Positions 5,852 through 12,201 are shown, counted from the first letter of the stretch. The stretch is DNA of 16,065 nt from JBAZOD01 sp041648955 (GCA_041648955.1 JBAZOD010000019.1:1-16065), one strand, 5' to 3'. Numbers and translations: made by a program. The notes: a model not told the origin generated them from the letters alone.

Positions 5852-6664
5852 TTATTTTAATGCGTTTTTTATAATTATTTTTTTCTTTTTCGAAAATTCT
5901 CTGAAAGAAGTGAGAGCGGATTTGGCTAAAAGAAGATAATTAATTTTTTCAGTTGATTTTTCAATAAGAACCGGTTCTTGATTGGAAACAATTTTCTCAA
6001 ATAAATTTTCTGGCTCCGTTTCTATTATTACGCAAGCGCCGGTTTCCTTAATATGATGGGCATCGCTTCCGGCGGCCAAAAATTTTATTTTTTCCGGATA
6101 ATCTTCACCAGGCACTTTTTTAACTTTTTCTATCTGTCTGATTTTCTTTCTGAAAAATATTTTTAAGAACGGCTTGTTTAAAAATAAATAAAGATTATTA
6201 AAAGAACTATTAGCTATTTCTACAGCTCCGAGCTGGTTAGAAAATTGCAAATAACTTTCTTTTCCTAATTTTTTTATTACAGAAGAAAAACCAAGAGTGT
6301 GAGGATGGGCAATAAAAGAAAATAAGCCGTTTTTTTTAACAAAATTTACCGTTTCTTCATAAGTGAGATTAAAGGGAGTCAGCTCTTTATATTGATAAAA
6401 ATCCGGGCGATCGGAAAATATAATAACATCCGCGCCTTCTTTGGTTAAATATTCAACCCCGGGAAAAACCCAGCAATTATCAGGTTTTTCTTTTTTCAAA
6501 AAGCTAAAAGCCCTTTCCGGATTTTTATAGCAATGCTCCGTGGAAATAACAACGTTCACCCCGTTTTTTTCCAATTCCTGCCACCATCTTCTGCATTTAC
6601 TTCTGGCTCTTCTTACGCTCTTGGGCAAATTAGGATGAAAATGATAATCAACTTTAAAAATCAT
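5852..6664 (-). CDS. PHP-domain metal-dependent phosphoesterase
   Basis: A 270-residue stand-alone PHP protein. The metal-binding motifs occur in the usual order: DYHFHP (D6, H8, H10), STEHC (E43, H44), GVEYL (E71), IAHPH (H120, H122) and GSDAHH (D201, H203 or H204). This pattern is that of the YciV/TrpH-like group, some of which act as 5'-3' ribonucleotide exonucleases or nucleoside 3',5'-bisphosphate phosphatases; the actual substrate here is unknown. There is no polymerase domain, signal peptide or membrane helix. The gene lies 3 bases after htrA and 3 bases before the thioredoxin-like gene, in a tight operon. Confidence 0.87.
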   Translation of the reverse strand: MIFKVDYHFHPNLPKSVRRARSKCRRWWQELEKNGVNVVISTEHCYKNPERAFSFLKKEKPDNCWVFPGVEYLTKEGADVIIFSDRPDFYQYKELTPFNLTYEETVNFVKKNGLFSFIAHPHTLGFSSVIKKLGKESYLQFSNQLGAVEIANSSFNNLYLFLNKPFLKIFFRKKIRQIEKVKKVPGEDYPEKIKFLAAGSDAHHIKETGACVIIETEPENLFEKIVSNQEPVLIEKSTEKINYLLLAKSALTSFREFSKKKKIIIKNALK

Positions 6665-6667
6665 AAC

Positions 6668-7807
6668 TTATTTAAATTCATCTAAAACAACTATTTTGGT
6701 AAAAATATCATCGCCTCTCTGAACTTTCAAGCCGATTTTATTTCCCGGCCGATATTTCTGCAAAATTGATAGAAGCGTATTATTGCCGTCAATTTTTATA
6801 GCGTTAATTTCAAAAATAATATCTCCAGCTAAAAGTCCGGCTTTAGCCGCTGGCGAATCAGGAGTAATAGCCGGCTCGTCATTTTCTCCTTTCAAAAGAA
6901 GAGCGCCGGTTTCTCTTTTTAATTTTCTATCCTGGGCAATTTCCGGAGTAATCATAGTATAGCGGACTCCCAGCCTGGTTCTAACAATGCGGCCGATTTC
7001 TCTGATGCTCTTTATTACCGGCCTGGCATCGTTAATCGGAATAGCAAAACCGATAGATGCGCCATTTAAATCAACAGCGGCATTGATGCCGATAACTTTG
7101 CCGGATAAATCCACCAAAGGACCGCCTGAATTACCTACATTTATTTCGGCATCGGTTTGAATTATATTATCTAAAATTTCAGAATTTCCTTCTTGGTCAG
7201 AAGCCACAATGCTACGGCCAAGACCGCTGACAATTCCTTTGGTGACGCTGTTTTGATAAAGCCCCAGGGCGTTGCCGATGGCGATAACAGTGGAACCGAT
7301 CGGCAAATTATCGCTATCACCTAATTCCACATAAGGCAAATTTTTATCAAAAATTTTCAAAACAGCCAAATCATTCATTGGGTCTTTGCCGATCAATTGG
7401 GCATAATACTGTTTTCCGCTTGATAAAATTATTCTGTATTCAGGTTTATCACCGCCGGCATTAGCTACATGTTTATTAGTTAAAATAAAACCATCGGAAG
7501 AAATCAAAAATCCGGTGCCAGAACCTTCTTTAACTATCTCTTTTTTTGTTTCTTGCTGACCAGTAGAAAGATTATAGTTAACAATTTTTTCCTCTCCATA
7601 AACTATAATACTCACCACGGATGGCATGATCTTTTTTATTGCCCTGATAGTCGCTTCTTGATCATCCAGGCTCAAGTCATCGGCCGTAACTGAGTTTGTT
7701 TTGTTGGTTAAAAAATTTTCAACAGTGTTAAAATTTATCCAAACACTCAGAGCTAAAAATAAAAAAGAAATTATTAATATTTTTTTTGTTGTTATATATT
7801 TTCTCAT
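6668..7807 (-). CDS. HtrA/DegP-type serine protease, membrane-anchored, one PDZ domain
   Basis: A quality-control protease acting outside the membrane on misfolded proteins. Its 379 residues begin with a basic N terminus and one hydrophobic segment at about residues 9-25 (KILIISFLFLALSVWINF), most likely an uncleaved anchor. The trypsin-like domain spans about 55-265, with the catalytic triad H113 (TNKHVA), D146 (NDLAVL) and S227 (GNSGGPL). A single PDZ domain (about 280-372) includes SPAAKAGLLAGDIIFEIN. This is the DegS/HtrA architecture rather than two-PDZ DegP. It heads an operon with the PHP and thioredoxin-like genes. Its leader has a candidate promoter at 7961-7934 and strong GC-rich palindromes. 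The ATG at 7807 has no clear Shine-Dalgarno site. Confidence 0.95.
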   Translation of the reverse strand: MRKYITTKKILIISFLFLALSVWINFNTVENFLTNKTNSVTADDLSLDDQEATIRAIKKIMPSVVSIIVYGEEKIVNYNLSTGQQETKKEIVKEGSGTGFLISSDGFILTNKHVANAGGDKPEYRIILSSGKQYYAQLIGKDPMNDLAVLKIFDKNLPYVELGDSDNLPIGSTVIAIGNALGLYQNSVTKGIVSGLGRSIVASDQEGNSEILDNIIQTDAEINVGNSGGPLVDLSGKVIGINAAVDLNGASIGFAIPINDARPVIKSIREIGRIVRTRLGVRYTMITPEIAQDRKLKRETGALLLKGENDEPAITPDSPAAKAGLLAGDIIFEINAIKIDGNNTLLSILQKYRPGNKIGLKVQRGDDIFTKIVVLDEFK

Positions 7808-7860
7808 ATATTTATGATTTCCTGCTTACCTGCAAGCAAAAATTCATTAAAAATTTATCA

Positions 7861-7910
7861 CCGCTATAGCGGGATCCCGCCCTCAATTAGTTCTATAATA
7901 AAGTGGCGGG
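7861..7910 (-). promoter_or_regulatory. Overlapping GC-rich palindromes in the htrA leader
   Basis: Three overlapping inverted repeats in an otherwise AT-rich leader: CCGCTATAGCGG (7861-7872), GCGGGATCCCGC (7869-7880), and CCCGCC (7876-7881) with GGCGGG (7905-7910). The middle palindrome shares bases with both others, so the RNA must choose among folds. It could be a regulatory leader (for example temperature-responsive) or a remnant of a REP-type repeat. Only the symmetry is seen directly. Confidence 0.5.
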
Positions 7911-7933
7911 AAAATTTAAAATTATTTGATTAT

Positions 7934-7961
7934 ATTATACAGGGAAAGGCGAAAAAATCAA
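7934..7961 (-). promoter_or_regulatory. Candidate promoter of htrA operon
   Basis: On the minus strand TATAAT (7939-7934) is preceded at 16 bases by TTGATT (7961-7956), matching the -35 consensus at four of six positions. It starts just beyond the T-run of the preceding terminator, so it would give the htrA operon its own transcript with a leader of about 120 bases. Confidence 0.65.
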
Positions 7962-7965
7962 ATAA

Positions 7966-7998
7966 AAAAACCCGGGTTCTATTGAACGCCGGGTTTTT
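7966..7998 (-). terminator. Intrinsic terminator of the small gene
   Basis: AAAAACCCGG (7966-7975) pairs perfectly with CCGGGTTTTT (7989-7998). The stem extends through GTTC/GAAC past a single bulged G, with loop TATT at 7980-7983. On the minus strand a seven-T run and a further T-rich stretch follow (7970-7952). Confidence 0.92.
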
Positions 7999-8032
7999 GG
8001 AGAATTTGTCTTGTTATGCCAAGACATTCTCC
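7999..8032 (-). other. Hairpin enclosing the stop codon of the small gene
   Basis: GGAGAAT (7999-8005) pairs with ATTCTCC (8026-8032) and GTCTTG (8008-8013) with CAAGAC (8020-8025). This makes 13 base pairs with a two-base bulge. The six-base loop (8014-8019) holds the last codon and stop of the 60-residue gene. It abuts the terminator hairpin with no spacer. Confidence 0.8.
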
Positions 8033-8196
8033 ATCTCGAATTCTTCCCGAGAGATGAAAACCGGCACAAGGTCATCACTGCCCAGCTTGCCGCATCTTTT
8101 TGTTTTGAATTTTATGAGGGAAAAGACACGAGATTCCATCATGGCTATAAAAATTTCACCCTCTTGTCTTTCGGGATGATCACCCAAATTACGCAT
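8014..8196 (-). CDS. Small protein of unknown function with its own promoter and terminator
   Basis: I do not recognise this 60-residue protein, which begins MRNLGDHPERQEGEIFIAMM and ends ISREEFEMENVLA. It is charged and soluble-looking, with no signal peptide, membrane helix or cysteine pair (one Cys only). The start is set by an ideal GGAGGT four bases upstream of the ATG at 8196. An in-frame ATG at 8208 lies upstream of that site and is unlikely. It is monocistronic: perfect consensus promoter at 8270-8242, short leader, stop codon in a hairpin loop, then an intrinsic terminator. This suggests strong, independent expression. The transcript (about 270 bases) could also act as an RNA. It lies between dnaJ and htrA. 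Confidence 0.8.
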   Translation of the reverse strand: MRNLGDHPERQEGEIFIAMMESRVFSLIKFKTKRCGKLGSDDLVPVFISREEFEMENVLA

Positions 8197-8200
8197 AATC

Positions 8201-8206
8201 ACCTCC
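8201..8206 (-). promoter_or_regulatory. Ideal Shine-Dalgarno site of the small gene
   Basis: GGAGGT followed by GATT and the ATG at 8196-8194. It fixes the start of the 60-residue gene and is one of the strongest ribosome binding sites in a window where most genes have none. Confidence 0.92.
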
Positions 8207-8241
8207 AAGTCTATAATGGTTGAAAGATCTATTATAATTAT

Positions 8242-8270
8242 ATTATATCATATAATAAAAATCCTGTCAA
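8242..8270 (-). promoter_or_regulatory. Perfect consensus promoter of the small gene
   Basis: On the minus strand TTGACA (8270-8265), a 17-base spacer and TATAAT (8247-8242). All twelve positions match consensus. The expected start is near 8235, leaving a leader of about 40 bases. The -35 box abuts the inverted repeat at 8270-8335. Confidence 0.92.
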
Positions 8271-8335
8271 CCCCGTTAGAAATTCACGCTAACTATAAAA
8301 ATAACTCTAACTAGACATAAAATTTCTAATGGGGT
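8270..8335. repeat. Long inverted repeat between dnaJ and the small-gene promoter
   Basis: A 15-base left arm (8270-8284) and its inverse (8321-8335) match except for one G-T pair, around a 36-base AT-rich centre that repeats the motif CTAACT. It could be the dnaJ 3' hairpin, an operator for the small gene, or a decayed insertion sequence-like repeat. No T-run typical of a terminator follows the arm on the minus strand. Confidence 0.6.
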
Positions 8336-8384
8336 CAACTATAACCAAAAAATACCCCTAATATTAAATAAAAAAATATAAAAT

Positions 8385-9458
8385 CTATAATCCCAGCTCT
8401 TCTAACGCTTTCTTCTGCTTCCGGCTTAAATTTGTTGGGGTTTTAACAATCACTTTGACTAAATGATCGCCTCTTCCCCGTCCGTTAAGTTTCGGCACAC
8501 CCCGGTCGCGCAATTTAAAAACTGTGTCGGATTGAGTGCCTTCCGGTATTTTCAAATTAATTTTACCATCAACGGTTTCTACTTCAATCTTATCACCAAG
8601 AGATGCTTGAACAAAACTAATTTCTTTTTTTGATTTTATATCATAACCTTCGCGTTCAAATCTTTTATCACGGTTTATCCTCATTCGCAAATATAAATCT
8701 CCAGCTATCGCGCCTTTTGCTCCGGCTTCGCCTTGACCTGAGAGGCGAATTGATTCACCCTCATTGATTCCGGCTGGGATTTTTATTTTCAATCTAGCTA
8801 AATCTCTGACTATCCCCTGCCCGCCGCACTTAGAGCATTTCTTATCAAAAGTTTTTCCTTCGCCTGCGCAGTCAGAACAAACAACCTGAGTTTGCATCTG
8901 TCCAAAAATTGTTCTTTGCACTCGTCGGACTTTTCCGGATCCGCCGCAAGTTTTACAAGTTTCAATTTTACTTCCTGGCTCGGCGCCGTTGCCTCCGCAC
9001 TTGTCGCATTTAATAGTTTTTTGCAGTCCAATTTCTTTTTCCGCGCCAAAAACCGCGTCCATGAAATCAATAGTCAGAACCATTTCTATATCCCGGCCTC
9101 TTTTTTGTCGACCTCGCCCTTGTCCGCCCCCAAAACCAAAAATATCTCCCAGCCCGCCAAAGACGTCGCCAAGATCTTCGAAGTCAACATTAAAACCGCC
9201 ATTAGAAAAACCTTCAAAACCGGAAAATCCTCCGCCCGCCTGGCCATGAGAAAAATCCGAACCGAATTGATCGTATTGGGTTCGTTTTTTCTGATCGCCC
9301 AACACCTGGTAGGCTTCGTTTATTTCTTTGAATTTGGCTTCATCTCCGCCCTGTTTGTCAGGATGATGTTTATGAGCTTTTTCGCGAAAAGCTTTTTTTA
9401 TTTCATCCTGGCTGGCAGTTTTGGAAACGCCGAGAATATTATAATAATCTTTAGACAT
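8385..9458 (-). CDS. dnaJ: Chaperone DnaJ (Hsp40, type I)
   Basis: Co-chaperone that delivers substrates to DnaK and stimulates its ATPase. The 357 residues carry all type I parts. The J domain is at about 4-66 with HPD at 32-34 (HKHHPDKQGG), followed by a Gly/Phe-rich linker at about 70-115. The zinc region has four CxxCxGxG-type motifs (CDKCGGNG, CKTCGGSG, CSDCAGEG, CSKCGGQG). The C-terminal substrate-binding domains extend to GRGRGDHLVKVIVKTPTNLS. The ATG at 9458 opens MSKDYYNILGV. There is no standard Shine-Dalgarno site; the hairpin end of the DUF559 cassette lies 9 bases upstream. It is separated from dnaK by about 2.8 kb. Confidence 0.96.
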   Translation of the reverse strand: MSKDYYNILGVSKTASQDEIKKAFREKAHKHHPDKQGGDEAKFKEINEAYQVLGDQKKRTQYDQFGSDFSHGQAGGGFSGFEGFSNGGFNVDFEDLGDVFGGLGDIFGFGGGQGRGRQKRGRDIEMVLTIDFMDAVFGAEKEIGLQKTIKCDKCGGNGAEPGSKIETCKTCGGSGKVRRVQRTIFGQMQTQVVCSDCAGEGKTFDKKCSKCGGQGIVRDLARLKIKIPAGINEGESIRLSGQGEAGAKGAIAGDLYLRMRINRDKRFEREGYDIKSKKEISFVQASLGDKIEVETVDGKINLKIPEGTQSDTVFKLRDRGVPKLNGRGRGDHLVKVIVKTPTNLSRKQKKALEELGL

Positions 9459-9469
9459 ATATTTTTGCC

Positions 9470-9492
9470 CCCTCTCCTTGCTAAGGAGAGGG
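9470..9492. repeat. Left terminal hairpin of the DUF559 cassette
   Basis: Perfect 10-bp stem with loop GCT (9480-9482), GC-rich in an AT-rich surrounding. It forms part of the dnaJ leader. Confidence 0.85.
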
Positions 9493-9515
9493 CTGGGGTG
9501 AGGTGGGGTTAAATT

Positions 9516-9893
9516 TTATAATAACTTTTTTTCTTTTTCCAAACAAAATTCATAAATATCGGCTAAAACATTTTCTAAATAATTGTATACATCATTATTT
9601 GTATATCTCTTAATTTCTACTCCAAACCTATTTAAAAATTTTTCTCTTATTAAATCATTTTTAATTTCCTCATCCTTGGAATGGGTGACTCCATCTATTT
9701 CTATAGCTAGTTTTAATTTTGGACAATAAAAATCAACAATATATTTTCCTATACCATACTGCCGCCTAAACCTAAATTTTTGCTGTTTATTCCTCAATCT
9801 TGACCACAAAATTTTTTCGGAGCTTACTTCCTGTTTTCTTAAATTTCTTCTTATCGTTTTATATTTTTTATGATTATAGACAATATTTTTCAT
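9516..9893 (-). CDS. DUF559 / Vsr-like endonuclease-domain protein
   Basis: A small protein (125 residues from the ATG at 9893) of the DUF559 family, related to the very-short-patch-repair (Vsr) and PD-(D/E)xK nuclease fold. The family pattern is clear. A basic N-terminal part (RRNLRKQEVSSEKILWSRLR) is followed by FRRQYGIGKYIVDFYCPKLK and LAIEIDGVTH at about residues 60-90. The Asp of IVDFYC and the Glu/Asp of AIEIDG are the expected catalytic acids. The C terminus is less conserved. A GTG four codons upstream (9905) is in frame but less likely. The gene is enclosed by mirrored hairpin repeats. Cutting activity and target are unknown. Confidence 0.88.
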   Translation of the reverse strand: MKNIVYNHKKYKTIRRNLRKQEVSSEKILWSRLRNKQQKFRFRRQYGIGKYIVDFYCPKLKLAIEIDGVTHSKDEEIKNDLIREKFLNRFGVEIKRYTNNDVYNYLENVLADIYEFCLEKEKKLL

Positions 9894-9920
9894 ATCGCTT
9901 ATCACGCCACCCCCTCCTGC

Positions 9921-9941
9921 CTCCCCCTTAGCAAGGGGGAG
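9921..9941. repeat. Right terminal hairpin of the DUF559 cassette
   Basis: Perfect 9-bp stem with loop AGC (9930-9932), the inverse of the left-end loop GCT. The C-rich tail CACCCCCTCCTGC lies on the inner side. Confidence 0.85.
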
Positions 9942-9964
9942 ATTTAATATATAAAATAATAATT
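9942..9964. repeat. 23-bp AT-rich direct repeat, copy 1
   Basis: Identical except for one base to 11889-11911. On the minus strand it contains TATATT and lies between the purF terminator and the DUF559 cassette, so it may hold a promoter for DUF559-dnaJ, although no good -35 box is seen. Confidence 0.6.
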
Positions 9965-9973
9965 AAAAAATGG

Positions 9974-10012
9974 GAGAGGCCAGACGCTCAAGTCAAGGCC
10001 TCTCAAAAAAAA
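9974..10012 (-). terminator. Intrinsic terminator after purF
   Basis: GAGAGGCC (9974-9981) pairs with GGCCTCTC (9997-10004) around a 15-base loop, immediately after the purF stop codon. On the minus strand the stem is followed by CCA and six T. Eight A (10005-10012) on the other side would also pair, extending the stem and allowing bidirectional use. Confidence 0.9.
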
Positions 10013-11530
10013 TTAATTCAATTCTTCCAGATACTCTTTCCTGGCAATTTCCGTAGGATATTCGCTAGTAAAACAAGCAGTGCACCATTTGCCTCTTCCG
10101 TGCCCAGAAAATTCTTCTGCGACTCGGAGTAATCCTTCAAGGCTTAAATAGCGTAAATCATCCGCTCCAATTTCCTTGCTTACATCCTCAACAGTTCCGC
10201 CGAATCTGTTCCAGGCCAATTCCCTTTTGGTCGAAATATTGATGCCATAGAAACAAGGAAATTTAATCGGCGGAGACATAATGACAGCAATGATCTTTAT
10301 GGATTTCCTGAAGTTTTTCAGCGAGAATCTTATATAGCTGATTATCCTCTTTAGAGTTTTACCCCTCACCAAAGAATCATCGCAAATAATGATAGACGAG
10401 ACACCAAAAAACTTTCCAATTAAAACAGCCAATTTTCTGAGTATTTTTGCGTCTCTCTCGTCCGTGCCAACACTCTCATTTTTCTGACCGGCCGGCGCTA
10501 TGAATGTCCTACCGGTCGAATGATCTCTTAGTATTGCTTTGTCATCAGGGATACCGCTTTGTCTAGAAAAACCTTGAGTGTGAAGGATAGAAGAGTCGGG
10601 AACGGCGTTGACGCTATCGGCTCTTAAATCGGGATTTTCTTTGGCAATTTCTCTGCCCAGGGCTTCCTGAATTTGCCAAACATGAACTGGATTTTTTCGA
10701 AAATCATCAGTTTCAACCAAGCTGGCAGGATGCATAAAATAGATATATTCAAAAATACACCGAGCCAATCTTTGTCCGCGCCATGTTTTAGGTTTGAAAG
10801 ACTTCACTCCGTCTTCATTGATCACTACAATTTCACCTGGCTTCACCGGCCGCCATATTTCCGCTCCTTCGATCTTGTTGAAAGCGCAAGTTTCGGAAGC
10901 GGCCAAATAGCCGACCCTTCTCTTGCCGCCGGAATTAAATTTGTACTTCGCCAGCCATAGTGGTCGAAATCCTTGTGGATCGCGGACGCAGACAAGGCTG
11001 TTTTTCCCATTCTTATCCTGATACAAAAAAATCAGGGAAAACGCGCCCTTGACGTTTTTCAACGCCTGAAAAATCCGCTGATGAATTTTTCGCTCACTAT
11101 TAACCGCGCCGAAATTATGAACTATAGACCAAGTATCGCTCGTACTGGGCTGAATCCTCCTTAATTCGCTGGTCAAATTTCCATTATGGGCGACATGCAT
11201 AACTTCTACACCGTCACCATTATTCATAATACCAGTGAGAGGCTGAATATTGCCATGCGAAGACCCGCCCGTAGTTGAATAACGATTGTGAGTGACTCCG
11301 CAATGTCCGTTCATTCTTGCAATAGCTTCCGGCGAAAAAACATCATACACCAATCCAAAACCTTTATGCTCGAGAAAAACCCCTCTTTCTTTATGCCTGG
11401 CAAAAATTGCTCCCGCGCCTTCATGGCCGCGATGTTGTTGACCGGCCGTCATTCTGATCGCAATATCTGCCGGATTAATACCAACAACTTCCGCTTCTTT
11501 TGAAAACCATACCCCCGCTATCCCGCACAT
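10013..11530 (-). CDS. purF: Amidophosphoribosyltransferase (PurF), divergent
   Basis: Transfers glutamine amide nitrogen to PRPP to make 5-phosphoribosylamine, the first step of purine synthesis. The Ntn-type glutaminase domain (about 2-235) begins MCGIAGVW, so Cys2 becomes the nucleophile by Met removal without a propeptide. QQHRG, HNRYSTTGGSSHGNIQPL and HNGNLT are present. The phosphoribosyltransferase domain has the PRPP loop ICDDSLVRGKT (382-392). The four cysteines that hold a 4Fe-4S cluster in the B. subtilis type are kept: C258, C426, C483, C486. The segment after VPDS (about 311-350) departs from the usual pattern. Length 505 is normal. GGAGG lies five bases before the ATG. No other purine gene is in the window. 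Confidence 0.92.
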   Translation of the reverse strand: MCGIAGVWFSKEAEVVGINPADIAIRMTAGQQHRGHEGAGAIFARHKERGVFLEHKGFGLVYDVFSPEAIARMNGHCGVTHNRYSTTGGSSHGNIQPLTGIMNNGDGVEVMHVAHNGNLTSELRRIQPSTSDTWSIVHNFGAVNSERKIHQRIFQALKNVKGAFSLIFLYQDKNGKNSLVCVRDPQGFRPLWLAKYKFNSGGKRRVGYLAASETCAFNKIEGAEIWRPVKPGEIVVINEDGVKSFKPKTWRGQRLARCIFEYIYFMHPASLVETDDFRKNPVHVWQIQEALGREIAKENPDLRADSVNAVPDSSILHTQGFSRQSGIPDDKAILRDHSTGRTFIAPAGQKNESVGTDERDAKILRKLAVLIGKFFGVSSIIICDDSLVRGKTLKRIISYIRFSLKNFRKSIKIIAVIMSPPIKFPCFYGINISTKRELAWNRFGGTVEDVSKEIGADDLRYLSLEGLLRVAEEFSGHGRGKWCTACFTSEYPTEIARKEYLEELN

Positions 11531-11571
11531 ACTTTCCTCCTCATGTTAAAAGAACACTATAAATTATCTAT

Positions 11572-11871
11572 TTATCCTTTAAACCCAATCTCTTTTTCTA
11601 AATCAGCTGACTTCTCAACTTCTCCATATCTTTCCTCATATTTTTTCAAATTTTCTGCCATCGCCGCAATCATTCTTTTGAAATGCCCCGGGCTGGTGAT
11701 AATTTTTCCTGTTACCCGTCCGGAAATTCCCAAAATATTTAAAAACATCATCTGAAATTCGTCTTTGTTGTGATTTACTTGCATGGCGTTAGCATACTCC
11801 GCTCCCGGAATATTATCCGCTATTTTTATTTCCTGCGCGCCTGCGGGCGGATTGTTTTTTTGTTCTTCCAT
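11572..11871 (-). CDS. DUF3467 family protein
   Basis: A 99-residue protein matching the DUF3467 family, whose function is not known. The recognisable core is at about residues 24-85: GAEYANAMQVNHNKDEFQMM, then the strand-rich GRVTGKIITSPGHFKRMIAA and a helical AENLKKYEERYGE. The N-terminal 20 residues are proline- and charge-rich and probably flexible. No membrane segment or catalytic motif. It lies 41 bases upstream of purF and downstream of the small membrane protein, likely on one transcript with purF. One copy of a 23-bp AT-rich direct repeat lies 17 bases upstream of its start. Confidence 0.85.
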   Translation of the reverse strand: MEEQKNNPPAGAQEIKIADNIPGAEYANAMQVNHNKDEFQMMFLNILGISGRVTGKIITSPGHFKRMIAAMAENLKKYEERYGEVEKSADLEKEIGFKG

Positions 11872-11888
11872 ATTTTTAATGAATTCTA

Positions 11889-11911
11889 ATTTAATATATA
11901 AGATAATAATT
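11889..11911. repeat. 23-bp AT-rich direct repeat, copy 2
   Basis: Matches 9942-9964 with one difference. It is located just upstream of the DUF3467 start and contains TATATT on the minus strand; a promoter role is possible but the -35 region is poor. Confidence 0.6.
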
Positions 11912-11928
11912 TATTAAAGAGGGAGAGT

Positions 11929-12201
11929 TTATCTCCCCCAGCTTCTCAATCTTGCCAGCCATTCTTCTCTGTGTTCTGCGACGTTTTTGACTCTTCTCTT
12001 CTCGAGAACAAATAAGTCGAACAGTAAAAAAGCTAAAACGACAATCATCGCGTCTTTATAAAGCAATTTTACTACATTCGACCCCAATAAACTAACCGGC
12101 AACAACCAGAAAAGGAAAACCAGCAAATATCCATACCCTATAATTGCGACGAACAAAAGAAACAAAAAACAACTTCGGCCAACGACGTCATCGGAAAACA
12201 T
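11929..12201 (-). CDS. Small integral membrane protein of unknown function
   Basis: A 90-residue protein I do not recognise. A long hydrophobic region at about residues 11-40 (SCFLFLLFVAIIGYGYLLVF onward) could form one or two membrane helices. A second hydrophobic stretch is at about 49-66 (DAMIVVLAFLLFDLFVL). The C-terminal 24 residues are basic and polar (EKRRVKNVAEHREEWLARLR), suggesting a cytoplasmic tail. A GGGAGGGGG ribosome binding site lies 5 bases before the ATG at 12201, supporting the start. It lies between dnaK and the DUF3467 gene; the hairpin after dnaK may separate it from the heat-shock transcript. Confidence 0.78.
   Translation of the reverse strand: MFSDDVVGRSCFLFLLFVAIIGYGYLLVFLFWLLPVSLLGSNVVKLLYKDAMIVVLAFLLFDLFVLEKRRVKNVAEHREEWLARLRSWGR

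Larger units (their letters stand above)
9468..9941. mobile_element. Putative nuclease cassette: DUF559 gene between mirrored hairpin repeats
   Basis: The left end is a 10-bp stem, CCCTCTCCTT (9470-9479) with AAGGAGAGGG (9483-9492), plus a G-rich tail to about 9508. The right end is a 9-bp stem, CTCCCCCTT (9921-9929) with AAGGGGGAG (9933-9941), plus a C-rich tail (9907-9919). The right end is the reverse complement type of the left: both have a CTT-GCT-AAG core with a three-base loop and a G-rich tail pointing inward to the gene. Stem bases differ between the ends but stay paired. The whole is about 474 bp and lies between purF and dnaJ. Mobility is inferred; no target duplication was identified. 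Confidence 0.6.

Noticed and set aside
9466..9510. Hairpin before dnaJ as terminator of the DUF559 gene
   Set aside because: On the minus strand the stem is followed by GGC and A-rich sequence, not a T-run; its match to the right-end hairpin is better explained as an element boundary.
8892..9512. Long open frames on the plus strand over dnaJ, including one of about 206 codons
   Set aside because: They lie antisense to the well-conserved dnaJ, their translations have no recognisable motif, and no ribosome binding site or promoter supports them.
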